From Alphaproteobacteria bacterium (GTDB taxonomy: Bacteria; Pseudomonadota; Alphaproteobacteria; TMED109): DNA of 63,754 bases. Location of the stretch: NCBI GenBank assembly GCA_022824395.1, contig JAJDZX010000107.1, positions 1-63,754 of the forward strand. Reading direction: 5' to 3'. A program made the translations under genes and the position numbers. A model generated the notes under the pieces. It was not told the DNA's origin. It did no database searches and was given only the letters and a program-made list of their open reading frames with translations. Shown here piece by piece: positions 16,236 through 25,949 of this stretch (position 1 is the stretch's first letter; each line of letters starts with the position of its first letter).

Positions 16236-18563
16236 TCAGGGAGTCTTCGTCTTGCCCGGCCTGACCAGCCAGGCGCCCAGGGCCGGCAGCAGGACGACCG
16301 CCCCGATCATGTTGACCAGGAACATGAACGTCAGCACCGTGCCCACATCGGCCTGGAACTTCAGCGGCGCGACGATCCACGTCGCGACCCCGACGGCCAG
16401 GGTGAGGGCGGTGAGCACGACCCCCGCGCCGGTGGTCGCCAGCGTCCGCTCGTAGGCCGTGGCGAAGTCGAGGCCCTCCGCGAGCAGGGTGCGGAGCCGC
16501 CCGTAGATGTAGATGCCGTAGTCCACCCCGATCCCCGCCCCGAGCGCCACGACCGGCAGGGTGGACACCTTGAGTCCGATCTCGAGCAGCCCCATGAGGG
16601 CGTAGGCGAGCAGGGAGACCACCGCGAGCGGCGCAATGATGCACACGGTCGCCGACGCCGAGCGGAAGGAAAGCAGGCACAGGACGATGACTGCGGCGTA
16701 CACGTAGGCGAGGATCGGGAACTGCGACGCTGCCACCTCTTCGTTGGTCGCCGCCATCACCCCGACGTTGCCGGAAGCGAGCCGGAACGCGATGCGGTCG
16801 TCCGGAATCGCGGCGTCGAATGCCTTCACCGCGTCGACCACGCGCTCGATGGTCTCGGCCTTGTGGTCGGTCGTGTAGATCGACACCGGCATGACGCTGC
16901 AGTCGAGGTTCAGCAGCCCGCTGCTCGTCGGCACCGGGGAGACGGACTGCACGATCATGTAACGATTGCGGGGGAGGGTGCGCCACTTGAGGCTGCCCTC
17001 GTTCCACATCGCGTTGATGCTGCTCATGGTGCCGGCGAGCCCGCGCACCGACTGAACGCCCTCCACGTTGCGGACGTGCCATTCGAAGGCGTCGATGGCG
17101 CGCATCACGTCGTAGTCGATGCAGCCCTCCGCCACCGTCTCCACGATCACCGTCAGGACATCCACACCGATGTCGAAGCGTTCCGTGATCACGGCCGAAT
17201 CGAGGTTGTAGACGGACTCGGCCCGCAGCTCCGGTACGCCCTGGTGCTCGTCGCCAATCCGTACCTCGGGTGCCACGTACGCGCCGGCGGCCAGGAGCAT
17301 CAGGGCCACGCCAATGACGGCGGCGGCGGGGCCCCGGTGTGCGAGACGCGCCATCCGCGACCATACCGGCTGCAGCAGGTCGTCGCGCTCGCGGGTCGCA
17401 CGGCGCTGCGCGTCGCTCGCCTCGAAGTACGAGAGCAGCACCGGCAGCAGCGCCAAGTTGGTGAGGATGATCGCCGCCACGCCGAGGCTCGCCGTCATGG
17501 CGATCTCCTTCATGACCTGGACCTCGATGAACGAGATGGTGATGAAGCCCACCGAATCCGAGGCCAGCGCGACCGCGCCCGGCAGCAGGAGGCGGCGGAC
17601 GCTCGCCCGCGCGGCCGCGAGAGCGGTGGCGCCGCCCGCTTCCTCCGCGCGCATCGCGCTCACCATCTGGACCCCGTGGCTCACGCCGATCGCGAACACG
17701 AGGAACGGCACCAGGATGGACATCGGATCGACGCCGAAACCCAGCGCCGTGACGCCGCCGAGCTGCCAGACCACCGCGACCAGGGAACAGGCGAGCGGCG
17801 GTATCGTCAGTCGGAGCGACCGGGTGTAGGCGTAGACGAACAGCGCGGTGATCAGGACCGCGATCCCGAAGAACGCGACCACCCGGGTGGCACCCGCCGC
17901 GATGTCGCCCACCACCTTGGCGAACCCGATGACGTGCAGGTCGACGTGCACGTCCACCTCCCCGTCCGCAGTGACCGTCTGGCGGATGCGTTCCAGCTCG
18001 CCCGCGACCTCGATGTAGTCGAGCCGCTCGCCGGTGTTGGGGTGGAACTCCTGCAGCTTGGCGGCCACGATCGCGCCGGTGAAGTCGTTGGCCACCAGGC
18101 GTCCGACGAGGCCGGCCTTGATGATGTTCTCCCGCACCCGGGCGAAGCCCGCGTCGGTGGGCTCGAAGTCCACCGGCAGCACGTTCCCGGCCGCGACGCC
18201 ATCCTCCACCACCTCGATGAACCGCACGTTCGGCGTGAGGATCGAGAACACCTGGGTCCGGTCGACGCCTGGCAGGAAGAACGTCGCATCGGTCACCTGC
18301 CGGAGCGCCTCGAAGAACCCGGGCGTGAACATGTCGCCGTCGCGCGCCATCACCGCGATCAGGACGCGGTCGGCGCCGCCGAACTCCTCCCGGTACTCGA
18401 GGAAGGTCTGCATGTACTCGTGCTCGACGGGCACCAGCTTGGTGAAGCCGGCATCCACGCGGAGCCCCGTCGCGGACCATCCCATCGCGATGGTGACGAG
18501 CGCGAACGCCGCGAGCACAAGCGGGCGGCGGGCGAACAGGAGCCGTTCGATGCGCTCCGTCAC
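16236..18563 (-). CDS. MMPL/RND-family membrane transporter
   Basis: A 775-residue inner-membrane protein with the RND/MMPL layout: one membrane helix, a large periplasmic loop (FTKLVPVEHEYMQTFLEYRE onwards), a five-helix bundle, then the same pattern again. A conserved PFLVFAIGVSHGVQM segment and the second copy VVALGAGIGVDYGIYIYG carry the Asp/Gly residues of the proton path. GTG 18563 is preferred as AGGG lies nine bases upstream. It is the last gene of a four-gene operon and probably exports a lipid or hydrophobic compound; the cargo is unknown. Confidence 0.88.
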   Translation of the reverse strand: MTERIERLLFARRPLVLAAFALVTIAMGWSATGLRVDAGFTKLVPVEHEYMQTFLEYREEFGGADRVLIAVMARDGDMFTPGFFEALRQVTDATFFLPGVDRTQVFSILTPNVRFIEVVEDGVAAGNVLPVDFEPTDAGFARVRENIIKAGLVGRLVANDFTGAIVAAKLQEFHPNTGERLDYIEVAGELERIRQTVTADGEVDVHVDLHVIGFAKVVGDIAAGATRVVAFFGIAVLITALFVYAYTRSLRLTIPPLACSLVAVVWQLGGVTALGFGVDPMSILVPFLVFAIGVSHGVQMVSAMRAEEAGGATALAAARASVRRLLLPGAVALASDSVGFITISFIEVQVMKEIAMTASLGVAAIILTNLALLPVLLSYFEASDAQRRATRERDDLLQPVWSRMARLAHRGPAAAVIGVALMLLAAGAYVAPEVRIGDEHQGVPELRAESVYNLDSAVITERFDIGVDVLTVIVETVAEGCIDYDVMRAIDAFEWHVRNVEGVQSVRGLAGTMSSINAMWNEGSLKWRTLPRNRYMIVQSVSPVPTSSGLLNLDCSVMPVSIYTTDHKAETIERVVDAVKAFDAAIPDDRIAFRLASGNVGVMAATNEEVAASQFPILAYVYAAVIVLCLLSFRSASATVCIIAPLAVVSLLAYALMGLLEIGLKVSTLPVVALGAGIGVDYGIYIYGRLRTLLAEGLDFATAYERTLATTGAGVVLTALTLAVGVATWIVAPLKFQADVGTVLTFMFLVNMIGAVVLLPALGAWLVRPGKTKTP

Positions 18564-18671
18564 GGGCTCGCCCTGCCGGCGGTGCCCGTCGTCATCCCGG
18601 CGCACGCGCGGCGCGTCCGGCGGTGCCTTCGCCCATGCGGCGAGCGGACGGACATGGCCTCCACCGGGGCG

Positions 18672-19769
18672 CTAGTCGGCGCCCGGCCAGCGCCGGACGC
18701 CGAATTCTCCGACCAGCAGCACGCCGCCGTCGGCGAGCGGCAGGGCTGCCGAGATCCCGGCACGCGACGCCAGCCTGTGGCCGGCCACGCTCAGTCCGCC
18801 GTCGTCGCTGGTGAGCACGCTCCCTTCCAGGCCGGTCACGACGATCCGGCCGGACGGGAGCCGGACGGCTCCGGTCAGGGTTGCCCGGGTGTGGGTGGTC
18901 ACCTCCGTCCAGGTTTCGCCGCCGTCCGCCGAGCGGAACAGATGGCCCCTGAGCCCCGCCAGCAGCACCTGGTCCTCGTCGAGCGCCAGCCCGCCGAACC
19001 ACGAGCCGGTATAGGGCGAGGACAGTTCGCGCCAGGTCGCGCCGCCGTCGTCGGAGCGGTAGGCGACCCCGGCTTCCGCGGCGATGAACAGGCGTTGCGA
19101 CGGCGGCCGCGACGAATCAGTCGCCGGTCCCGCCGCGGGCACCAGCGCGTTCAGGTGGAAGTCGTTCGCGCTGATGGTCCGCGGGGTCCAGGTCTCGCCG
19201 CCATCCTCGGTCGCTAGGAAGTAGCCGTAGGCCCCGACCGCGAAGCCGGTGTCCGCATCGCGAAACCAGACGTCGAGCAGGGGGAGTTCCTCCTCCGGCG
19301 CCTGGTGCACCATCGACCAGGTCGCGCCGCCGTCGCCGGTCCGGAGGATCACCGCGTCGTGTCCCACGGCCCAGCCCGTGCGCGCGTCGTGCATGTGGAC
19401 CGCCGTGAGCAGGACGCGGGTGGGCACCTCGGCCTGCGTCCAGCTGGCGCCGTCGTCGGTGGATACCAGCACGTGGCCACGTGCCCCCACCACCACCAGC
19501 CGCGAGCCGACCGCGGCGCCGTCGAGCAGCAGGGATTCGATCGCGAGCGGCGCCTGTACGGCCGTCTCGGCTCCCGCGCTCCCCGGCGCGAGGAAGGCCA
19601 GCAGGCCGGCGATCGCGAGGTGCGCCGCCCGCCGCCGCGAACGAGCGCGGGCCGGGGCGCCCCGGACCGGAAGTGGGGGTCCCGTCCGCGGCGCTACGCA
19701 CGGGGGCGTCACGACCCCGGCGTAAACGCCGCGCGCTTCACGCGTCCAGGTGGACCGGAATGGACTCAC
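18672..19769 (-). CDS. YCF48/BNR-repeat beta-propeller protein, exported
   Basis: A 365-residue secreted protein. A basic stretch and hydrophobic AAHLAIAGLLAFLAPGSAGA form a signal peptide ending near residue 67. The mature part is a repeat protein with several Asp-box/BNR motifs: STDDGASWTQ, RTGDGGATWSM, ATEDGGETWTP, RSDDGGATWRE, RSADGGETWTE, and TSDDGG. Such YCF48-like propellers sit next to MMPL transporters in many proteobacteria. The start at GTG 19769 is uncertain; GTG 19712 would give a shorter leader. Confidence 0.85.
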   Translation of the reverse strand: MSPFRSTWTREARGVYAGVVTPPCVAPRTGPPLPVRGAPARARSRRRAAHLAIAGLLAFLAPGSAGAETAVQAPLAIESLLLDGAAVGSRLVVVGARGHVLVSTDDGASWTQAEVPTRVLLTAVHMHDARTGWAVGHDAVILRTGDGGATWSMVHQAPEEELPLLDVWFRDADTGFAVGAYGYFLATEDGGETWTPRTISANDFHLNALVPAAGPATDSSRPPSQRLFIAAEAGVAYRSDDGGATWRELSSPYTGSWFGGLALDEDQVLLAGLRGHLFRSADGGETWTEVTTHTRATLTGAVRLPSGRIVVTGLEGSVLTSDDGGLSVAGHRLASRAGISAALPLADGGVLLVGEFGVRRWPGAD

Positions 19770-19819
19770 CTCGGGGTGGCAGCCGAGGCAGCCGTCGTTT
19801 CAGCCGTGGAGTGCCGCGT

Positions 19820-21199
19820 TCACCGCCGACCTGCGCGGCGCAGCGCCGCGGGCGTGAAGTCGCGTGATGTCAGGCCCGAGTCCCACGTGCACATCGGGAA
19901 CTCATTGTCGAGGCCGAAGGCGAGGTAGCGGCCGGCCTGAAGATCCGTATGCACCTCGAGCGTCGACCACATCAGCGGCTTCTCGTAGTAGTTGACGACG
20001 TGGGCTTCCGACACCCGCCAGAGCTGGTCCCGGTTGTCGTAAATGTCTCCGACCAGGATCTGCCACGAATCCTCGTCGACGTACAGGGTGCGCCGCTTGT
20101 AGATGTGGGTCGCGCCCTCCTTGAGCGTGGCTTCCACCACCCAGACCCGGTGCAGCTCGTAGCGCAGCAGTTCCGGGTTGACGTGCAAGGGGTGGAGGAT
20201 GTCGGTGAAGGCGAGGTCGCCGCCGTGCAGCCGGTACGAGTTGTACGGGACGTACAGTTCGCGCTTGCCGACAAGCTCCCAGTCGTAGCGGTCCACGGCC
20301 CCGTTGAACATGTCGAACTGGTCCGCGGTCCGCAGGCCGTCGGCCGACGTGCCCGGGTTGTCGTAGGCGATGTTCGGCGCCCGCCGTACCCGGCGCTGAC
20401 CGGGGTTGTAGGTCCAGGCGTTCCGCGGCTCGCGGAACTGGTTCATGGTCTCGTGCACCAGGACGATATCGCCCGCGAGCCGGGCCGGCGCGAGCGTTTC
20501 CTGCTTGAACAGGATCATCGTGTTGCCGAGTTCGTCCAGCGTCATGTCCGGGAGCGAGTAGCGCAGCTCGATCTCGAGGCTCTGCTTCACCAGCGTGAAG
20601 TCGCCGCCGCGGGTGACGGCGGCCTGCCCGATGACGCACGCTACCGACTCGCCCCGGTAGCGCAGCAGGTGGTTCCAGATCACCTCCAGGCCGTTGGCGG
20701 GAATCGGGAACGGGATGCCGATCACCGCATCACCCACGCCATTGCCATCGTCGATCAGCTTGGCAGTGGCGGCGACGTTCCGGGTGGCGTCGTAGATCCG
20801 TTGGGGAACCGAGGCGCTCCGCCGGGTGGGATAGACCTGCATGTTGAAACTCGGATACGTCTCCAGCAGGCGCTGGTGTCCGATCGAGAGCAAGTCGCGG
20901 TGCTCATCCAGGTTGCCGGCGTCGATGACGAACAGCGGCGCATCGGCAGCGTACGGATCGCGGTGATGCTCGCCGACGCTGTAGCCGGCCGGCGGCTCCG
21001 TGATGCCGCCGGTCCACTCCGGGATGGTGCCCGCGGCGTTGCCGGCCCGCTCGCCGCCCAGCGGCGTGAGGTCGGCGCCGAGCCGCGCAATCTCTTCCGC
21101 CGGAATCTCGGCGGCGGCGGGGGCGGCGAGGACGCAGCCGAGGACGAGGGCAGCGCCCAGACGAATCGTGGTCGAACTCGTGTCATTCATGGCGTTCAT
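19820..21199 (-). CDS. DUF1329 family lipoprotein-sorting-like protein
   Basis: A 459-residue exported protein with signal peptide IRLGAALVLGCVLAAPAAA. The DUF1329 body includes LTPLGGERAGNAAGTIPEWTG, PFPIPANGLEVIWNHLLRYRG, AWTYNPGQRRVRRAPNIAYDN and FNGAVDRYDWELVGKRELY, a LolA/LolB-like fold. It likely carries a hydrophobic molecule across the periplasm. It starts 12 bases after the DUF1302 gene, so the two are cotranscribed. Confidence 0.9.
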   Translation of the reverse strand: MNAMNDTSSTTIRLGAALVLGCVLAAPAAAEIPAEEIARLGADLTPLGGERAGNAAGTIPEWTGGITEPPAGYSVGEHHRDPYAADAPLFVIDAGNLDEHRDLLSIGHQRLLETYPSFNMQVYPTRRSASVPQRIYDATRNVAATAKLIDDGNGVGDAVIGIPFPIPANGLEVIWNHLLRYRGESVACVIGQAAVTRGGDFTLVKQSLEIELRYSLPDMTLDELGNTMILFKQETLAPARLAGDIVLVHETMNQFREPRNAWTYNPGQRRVRRAPNIAYDNPGTSADGLRTADQFDMFNGAVDRYDWELVGKRELYVPYNSYRLHGGDLAFTDILHPLHVNPELLRYELHRVWVVEATLKEGATHIYKRRTLYVDEDSWQILVGDIYDNRDQLWRVSEAHVVNYYEKPLMWSTLEVHTDLQAGRYLAFGLDNEFPMCTWDSGLTSRDFTPAALRRAGRR

Positions 21200-21211
21200 G
21201 GCCTCGGATTC

Positions 21212-23443
21212 TCAGAACGAGTACTTGACGGAGGCGGAGATGAAGTCGCGATCGAGCAGCTCGTTGCCGTCGCCCGCGTACCGCGTGAAGCCGACGTTGG
21301 CCTGCCAGCGGCTGAGATAGTCGGCGCGTATCCCGATCGTAAGCGCAGTCCGCCCCTCCACGAAGGGGCCGCTAGGTGCGGGGCTGTTGCCGCCGACATC
21401 GTGCAGGAACTGCATGTAGGGGAAGAGATTGACCGATCCGATCGCGTTGTTGTAGTCGAGACGCGCTGCGATTCGGTACCCCCACGAGGTGGCGTCCGCG
21501 TCGGCTTCATGGGGCGTGTCGTCGGGAGCGGTCGGGGGCGGGGCCGGCAGGATGCCGCCCGCCGGACTCTCGATTGGGGTCATGCGCCGGTCCGGCATGT
21601 CGTGGACATGCATCAGCGCGGCTTCCATGACGAACGCGAGGCTGTCCGCTCCCATGGTGGGTCCGAAGACCTTGGTTGCGGTGGCCTGGACCTGGCTCAC
21701 GTCGCGCCTGACGTAGCCCTCCACCTGCGTCGGCTGGTAGGCCGCGAGATAGCCGGGGAGACGCTCCGGGGCGCCGGAAGCCAGTCCCAGCGCCGTGATG
21801 ATCGGCCGGAGACCGTCCTCGAGGACTTTCCGCTCGGCCCGCTGCAGCGGCGCGTCGGCACGCAGGGAGTACTCCCCCTGCAATGCCCAGCCGGAAGCGC
21901 CGAGCACCGTGTTGAAGCTCACGCCGACGAGGCGGATGTCCTCGGGGTACTCGAGGAAGTACCGGCCGCCCTTCCCGTACCGGTCGATTGCCAGGGCAGC
22001 AGCGATTCCGCCGACCTGCGCACCTACTTGCGCTTCGACTTCAGCTGCGACGGCTCGTCTGACCTCGTTGATGCCCGTTTGGATGGTGCTTGCCGCATCC
22101 TCCGGCGGTAGCAATCCGGCCTGAACCGCCTGCTGGACGTTTTCCGTGATCTCTGCGGCGTGCCGGGCGATCTCGGTCCCGGCGGCCGCGCTTGCGGTAG
22201 CGCCCACGGTGGCTGCGGTTGTGGAAGTCGGCCTGCCGATGGCGTCGGCCGCGAAGAGCCCCGCCTGCACGCTGCTGACATCCGCGGTCTGCGCGCCGAC
22301 CGTGGGCAGCCGGCTGTGGTAGTTGATGAGGTAGAAGCCGAACTCGGTATCGTTCAGTTCCTCGGCAAGGTACCGCACCGCCATGCCCCACTGGCCGGAG
22401 GCGTCGGGCGAGCGGTCCGGGCCGCGCAGCACGCTCGCGAAGTCCTCATCGAATGCCGCCTGCGGGCGTTGCGGCGCGGGGATCAACTCCCCGGTCAGCG
22501 GGTTCGGCACCGTGTAGGCGGCCAGGTCCGCATTGATCGCCGCCGTCAGCGGGCCGAATCCAAACCCCCGGTCCCAGAGTTGCTGCTGGCCGGGCAGGAG
22601 GGCTTCATAAATGTTGGTAATGACGGCCTTTCTCGCACCCGGTCCCGCGTAGTCGGTGCTCGAGAAGTAGCTCCCGACCGGATCGATCCGGGTCTCGTCC
22701 CAGTCAAACTGGTAGAAGCCTTCGACCGACAGGGTGTCGGTCGGCGCGACCGCCACCGAGGCCAGCCCCGCGGGCAGCAGCGCTTCCCGGAGCTCCGAAC
22801 CCGGCAGCCTGAGCTTGCTCACGTCGAAGGGGTTGACGGCGTTGATGCCGTTCGGGATGAAGGTGCTCTCCCCCCAGTTCAGCACGTGCCGGCCCAGCCG
22901 GACGTCGATGGGCATGTCGCCGGCGTCGAATGCGGCGGTGACGTACGCGTCGAGGATCTCGACATCGCTGCCCACGCGCTCCTTCGCCTCCTCGCTCAGC
23001 GGGGTGCGCTCGCGATCGCCGTTCTCATTTTCGAAGTCGAGGAAACCTGTGGCCCGGACGAACGCGCCGAAGTCGCCGGTCCGGATGTCGAGATCCGAGG
23101 TCACCTTCGAGGCGTTGCTGACGACGCCGCGATCGTAGTTGAGATCGCCGTCGTTGCCGTTGACGTCGTCGGCCAGAACGCCGTCGCGTTCCTCGACCCG
23201 AATGGTCAGGCCGTGGGAGAGGATAGTGTCGAGGCTCCCCCGGTACCCGTTCTCATTGAACTCGACGGCCGTCGCGGGCCCGGCTCGGAGTAGGCCGCTG
23301 CCGAGTGCGACGATCGTGGCCAGGGCGATCGGTCCGACGCCGCACCTCCGGGCCCAGCCGGGGCGTCGCGTCGCGCCTCCAGGCGGCTGGCCGCACGCAG
23401 GATGAAGCGATCCGGTAGCGTCAGATTCACGAGTGTTCCGCAT
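21212..23443 (-). CDS. DUF1302 family outer-membrane protein
   Basis: A 743-residue exported beta-barrel protein. Positive residues and IALATIVALGSGLL give a signal peptide, followed by VEFNENGYRGSLDTILSHG at the mature start. RLGRHVLNWGESTFIPNGIN is the family's hallmark, and the chain ends in Tyr-Ser-Phe, the C-terminal aromatic of outer-membrane proteins. AGGAGGG precedes the ATG at 23443. It is the first gene of the operon with DUF1329, YCF48-like and MMPL genes. It may form the outer-membrane exit of that system. Confidence 0.9.
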   Translation of the reverse strand: MRNTRESDATGSLHPACGQPPGGATRRPGWARRCGVGPIALATIVALGSGLLRAGPATAVEFNENGYRGSLDTILSHGLTIRVEERDGVLADDVNGNDGDLNYDRGVVSNASKVTSDLDIRTGDFGAFVRATGFLDFENENGDRERTPLSEEAKERVGSDVEILDAYVTAAFDAGDMPIDVRLGRHVLNWGESTFIPNGINAVNPFDVSKLRLPGSELREALLPAGLASVAVAPTDTLSVEGFYQFDWDETRIDPVGSYFSSTDYAGPGARKAVITNIYEALLPGQQQLWDRGFGFGPLTAAINADLAAYTVPNPLTGELIPAPQRPQAAFDEDFASVLRGPDRSPDASGQWGMAVRYLAEELNDTEFGFYLINYHSRLPTVGAQTADVSSVQAGLFAADAIGRPTSTTAATVGATASAAAGTEIARHAAEITENVQQAVQAGLLPPEDAASTIQTGINEVRRAVAAEVEAQVGAQVGGIAAALAIDRYGKGGRYFLEYPEDIRLVGVSFNTVLGASGWALQGEYSLRADAPLQRAERKVLEDGLRPIITALGLASGAPERLPGYLAAYQPTQVEGYVRRDVSQVQATATKVFGPTMGADSLAFVMEAALMHVHDMPDRRMTPIESPAGGILPAPPPTAPDDTPHEADADATSWGYRIAARLDYNNAIGSVNLFPYMQFLHDVGGNSPAPSGPFVEGRTALTIGIRADYLSRWQANVGFTRYAGDGNELLDRDFISASVKYSF

Positions 23444-23941
23444 GGAGCCCTCCTGGCTGGACCAACGGCGACGGCTTCGTTCGCCCGCCCGGTCACAGGT
23501 CCACGAAGACCCCTTGATTGGGTGCGGAAACCTGCGAGTTCCGGGGCAGCGGAACGCAACGGCACTGCCGTATACTTACTTTCCTACCACGTTGACGCAC
23601 CAGCGTCTATCGTACGTGTTCATATGGCTATGCCTTTTCGGGCAAATTGGGTCTGTGGTAGGCGCGGTTTGATATCGCGCGTGTCGTCGGGTGGACCGCA
23701 GAATCCAGTGAGCCACTGGGTTGCGAACTTCCCGATAGCAACGGCTGGACGATCAGGCGACGACCGCGGGCCGGCCACGGTCCGCAGACGCTACGAGCCC
23801 CAAAGGTTCGGACCGGGCGAGGACAGTTGACACGCTGCCGGTGCCGCCCGCGGATGGCCTGCCGAGCCTACAGGCCCCGGCAGGCGGTCAAGGCTCCGCG
23901 ATCGACGCGGAGGCGCACCGGGGCAGTTACTGCGGCGGGTC
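23444..23941. other. intergenic region with two inverted repeats
   Basis: About 500 bases between the thiolase and the DUF1302 operon. The stretch 23565-23650 is relatively AT-rich and probably holds the operon promoter. An inverted repeat GACGC-ACCA-GCGTC lies at 23594-23607, a possible operator. A second, GC-rich hairpin at 23857-23885 is listed separately. Confidence 0.45.
23857..23885 (-). terminator. GC-rich nested hairpin after the thiolase gene
   Basis: GCCTGCCG (23857-23864) pairs with CGGCAGGC (23878-23885), and inside it GCCT pairs with AGGC. It lies about 60 bases after the thiolase stop. There is no T-run on either side, so it would be an atypical terminator or an mRNA-stabilising hairpin. 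Confidence 0.35.
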
Positions 23942-25147
23942 TCAGGCGCGCTCGAGCAGCAGTGCGATCCCCTGGCCGACGCCGATACACATGGTGCACA
24001 GGGCGTACCGGTCGCCCCGCGCCGCGAGTTCGCGCGCCGCCGTCATGGCGAGGCGCGCGCCCGACATCCCGAGCGGGTGGCCGTACGCGATGGCGCCGCC
24101 GTTCGGATTGACATGCTCGGCATCGTCCGGGAGCCCGAGCTGGCGGAGGCACGCGAGGGCCTGGCTGGCGAATGCCTCGTTCAGCTCGATGACATCGACG
24201 TCGCCGAGGCCGATGCCGGCCCGGTGGAGCAGCTTCGGCACGGCGGTGGCCGGCCCCATGCCCATGACCCGCGGCGGCACGCCGGCAACGGCGGCGCCGA
24301 CGACCCGTGCCAGCGGCGTGAGCCCGTGCGTTTCGATCGCCGCGCCGGATGCGAGGACGAGGGCGCACGCGCCGTCGTTCACCCCGGACGCGTTGCCGGC
24401 CGTGACCGTGCCGCCGTCCCGGAACGGCGCCGGGAGCTTCGCGAGCCCCTCCAGGCTGGTGCCGGGCCGCGGGTGCTCGTCCTCGGCGACGCTGACCGGC
24501 GCGCCGCGCCGCTGGGGGACCTCAACCGGGGCGATTTCCGACGCCATGCGCCGTTCCGCCATCGCGCGGGCAGCCCGCTGCTGCGACCGGAGCGCGAAGG
24601 CGTCTTGGTCGGCCCGGCTCACCTGGTAGTCGGTGGCGACGTTTTCCGCGGTCTCCGGCATCGAATCCGTGCCGTAGAGCTTCTCCATCTGGGGATTCAC
24701 GAACCGCCATCCGATCGTCGAGTCCTCGATCCGGGCGGACCGCGAGAAGGCGTGCTCGGCCTTCGGCATGACGAAGGGCGCGCGCGACATGCTCTCGACG
24801 CCGCCCGCGAGGACGAGGTCGTGCTCGCCCGTGCGGATCGACCGGGCGGCCTGCGCCGTCGCGTCGAGCCCCGACCCGCAGAGGCGGTTGACCGTCGCTC
24901 CCGGCACCGAATCCGGGAGCCCTGCCAGCAGCAGCGCCATCCGGGCCACGTTCCGGTTGTCCTCGCCGGCCTGGTTCACGCAGCCGAGCACCACGTCGTC
25001 GAGGGCTTCCCAGTCGAGTTGCGGGTGGCGGTCCACGAGCACGCGGATGACGTGCGCGGCCAGGTCGTCGGGACGAACGCTGGCGAGCGCGCCCCCGAAT
25101 CGGCCGATGGGGGTGCGGACGGAGTCGCAGACAAAGGCTTCGGGCAC
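23942..25147 (-). CDS. thiolase family protein (acetyl-CoA acetyltransferase / 3-oxoadipyl-CoA thiolase-like)
   Basis: A 401-residue thiolase of normal length. It begins VPEAFVCDSVRTPIGRFGG. The nucleophilic Cys is in VNRLCGSGLDA, GGVESMSRAP is the signature after it, and the C-terminal His and Cys are in NGGAIAYGHPLGMSGAR and CTMCIGVGQG. It could act in beta-oxidation, beta-ketoadipate or polyhydroxyalkanoate metabolism. The GTG at 25147 is chosen by homology; the frame runs further upstream but is not protein-like. Confidence 0.9.
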   Translation of the reverse strand: MPEAFVCDSVRTPIGRFGGALASVRPDDLAAHVIRVLVDRHPQLDWEALDDVVLGCVNQAGEDNRNVARMALLLAGLPDSVPGATVNRLCGSGLDATAQAARSIRTGEHDLVLAGGVESMSRAPFVMPKAEHAFSRSARIEDSTIGWRFVNPQMEKLYGTDSMPETAENVATDYQVSRADQDAFALRSQQRAARAMAERRMASEIAPVEVPQRRGAPVSVAEDEHPRPGTSLEGLAKLPAPFRDGGTVTAGNASGVNDGACALVLASGAAIETHGLTPLARVVGAAVAGVPPRVMGMGPATAVPKLLHRAGIGLGDVDVIELNEAFASQALACLRQLGLPDDAEHVNPNGGAIAYGHPLGMSGARLAMTAARELAARGDRYALCTMCIGVGQGIALLLERA

Positions 25148-25370
25148 GACAGGTTCCGGCAGGGGCTCCGAGGGGCGGGCCCATCCTAGCGGAACCGCCA
25201 GGGCCGGATCACCGGGACCGCCCCGGGTCCGGGCCCCTCCCTCCCGGTGGCCGGCTCTTTCCTGTTGCAGGTGATTCGGCCCTGTGCTACGAAAAGTCCC
25301 TAGCCGGAGGCTGTCCGAAACCGTTGCGCACGGTGCGCACCCTCCGGACGCCGATAGTTCCATTCCACCC

Positions 25371-25949
25371 ATGCGTCCGGACTCGGTCTTGGCTGAATCA
25401 TCCGAGGGGCTCGCGAGCCTTGCAGCCCCCTACGCGTCTGCGCTGTTTGCCATCGCGGCGGAACGCGATGCGCTCGATCGGACCGAGCAGGGTCTGGGCG
25501 CGGTCCTGGCCCTGACGGCCGGCAGCCCCGACCTCGGCCGCCTGATCCGCAGCCCCGTGGTGGCGCGGGCGGATCAGGCGCGCGCCATGGCGGCCGTTCT
25601 CGAGGCGATGGGGGCGGAGCCGCTGGTGCGGAACTTCATCGGCGTCCTGGCCCGCAACCGCCGGCTGGGCGCCCTGCCGGCCATCGTCCGCAGGTTCCGG
25701 GCGCTGGTGGCCGAGCGCCGGGGCGAGGTCGAGGCGGTGGCCGAGGCCGCGATCGATCTCGATGACGCCACCACGGACCGCATCCGGGATGCCCTGGCAG
25801 CCGCGCTGGGGCGCCGGGCGGCGCTCCGCACCGAGGTCGTCCCGGATCTGCTGGGCGGCCTGGTCGTCCGGGTGGGCTCAATCCGCGTCGACGGCTCGCT
25901 TCGCACCCAACTCCAGTCGCTTGCCCATGCCATGAAGGGAGCCGCGTAG
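25371..25949 (+). CDS. atpH: ATP synthase F1 subunit delta
   Basis: A 192-residue delta (OSCP-like) subunit that ties F1 to the peripheral stalk. It contains the family features APYASALFAIAAERDALD and a C-terminal GGLVVRVGSIRVDGSLRTQL. The ATG at 25371 gives a normal length; the frame is open to 25284 upstream without family homology. It is the first gene of the operon atpHAGDC, with atpA starting at the base after its stop. Confidence 0.93.
   Translation: MRPDSVLAESSEGLASLAAPYASALFAIAAERDALDRTEQGLGAVLALTAGSPDLGRLIRSPVVARADQARAMAAVLEAMGAEPLVRNFIGVLARNRRLGALPAIVRRFRALVAERRGEVEAVAEAAIDLDDATTDRIRDALAAALGRRAALRTEVVPDLLGGLVVRVGSIRVDGSLRTQLQSLAHAMKGAA

Noticed and set aside
15910-18480. Long alternative frame through the MMPL gene
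   Set aside because: It is rich in Arg, Gly, Pro and Ala with no domain and crosses into the fumarase 3' end; the MMPL frame is the real one.
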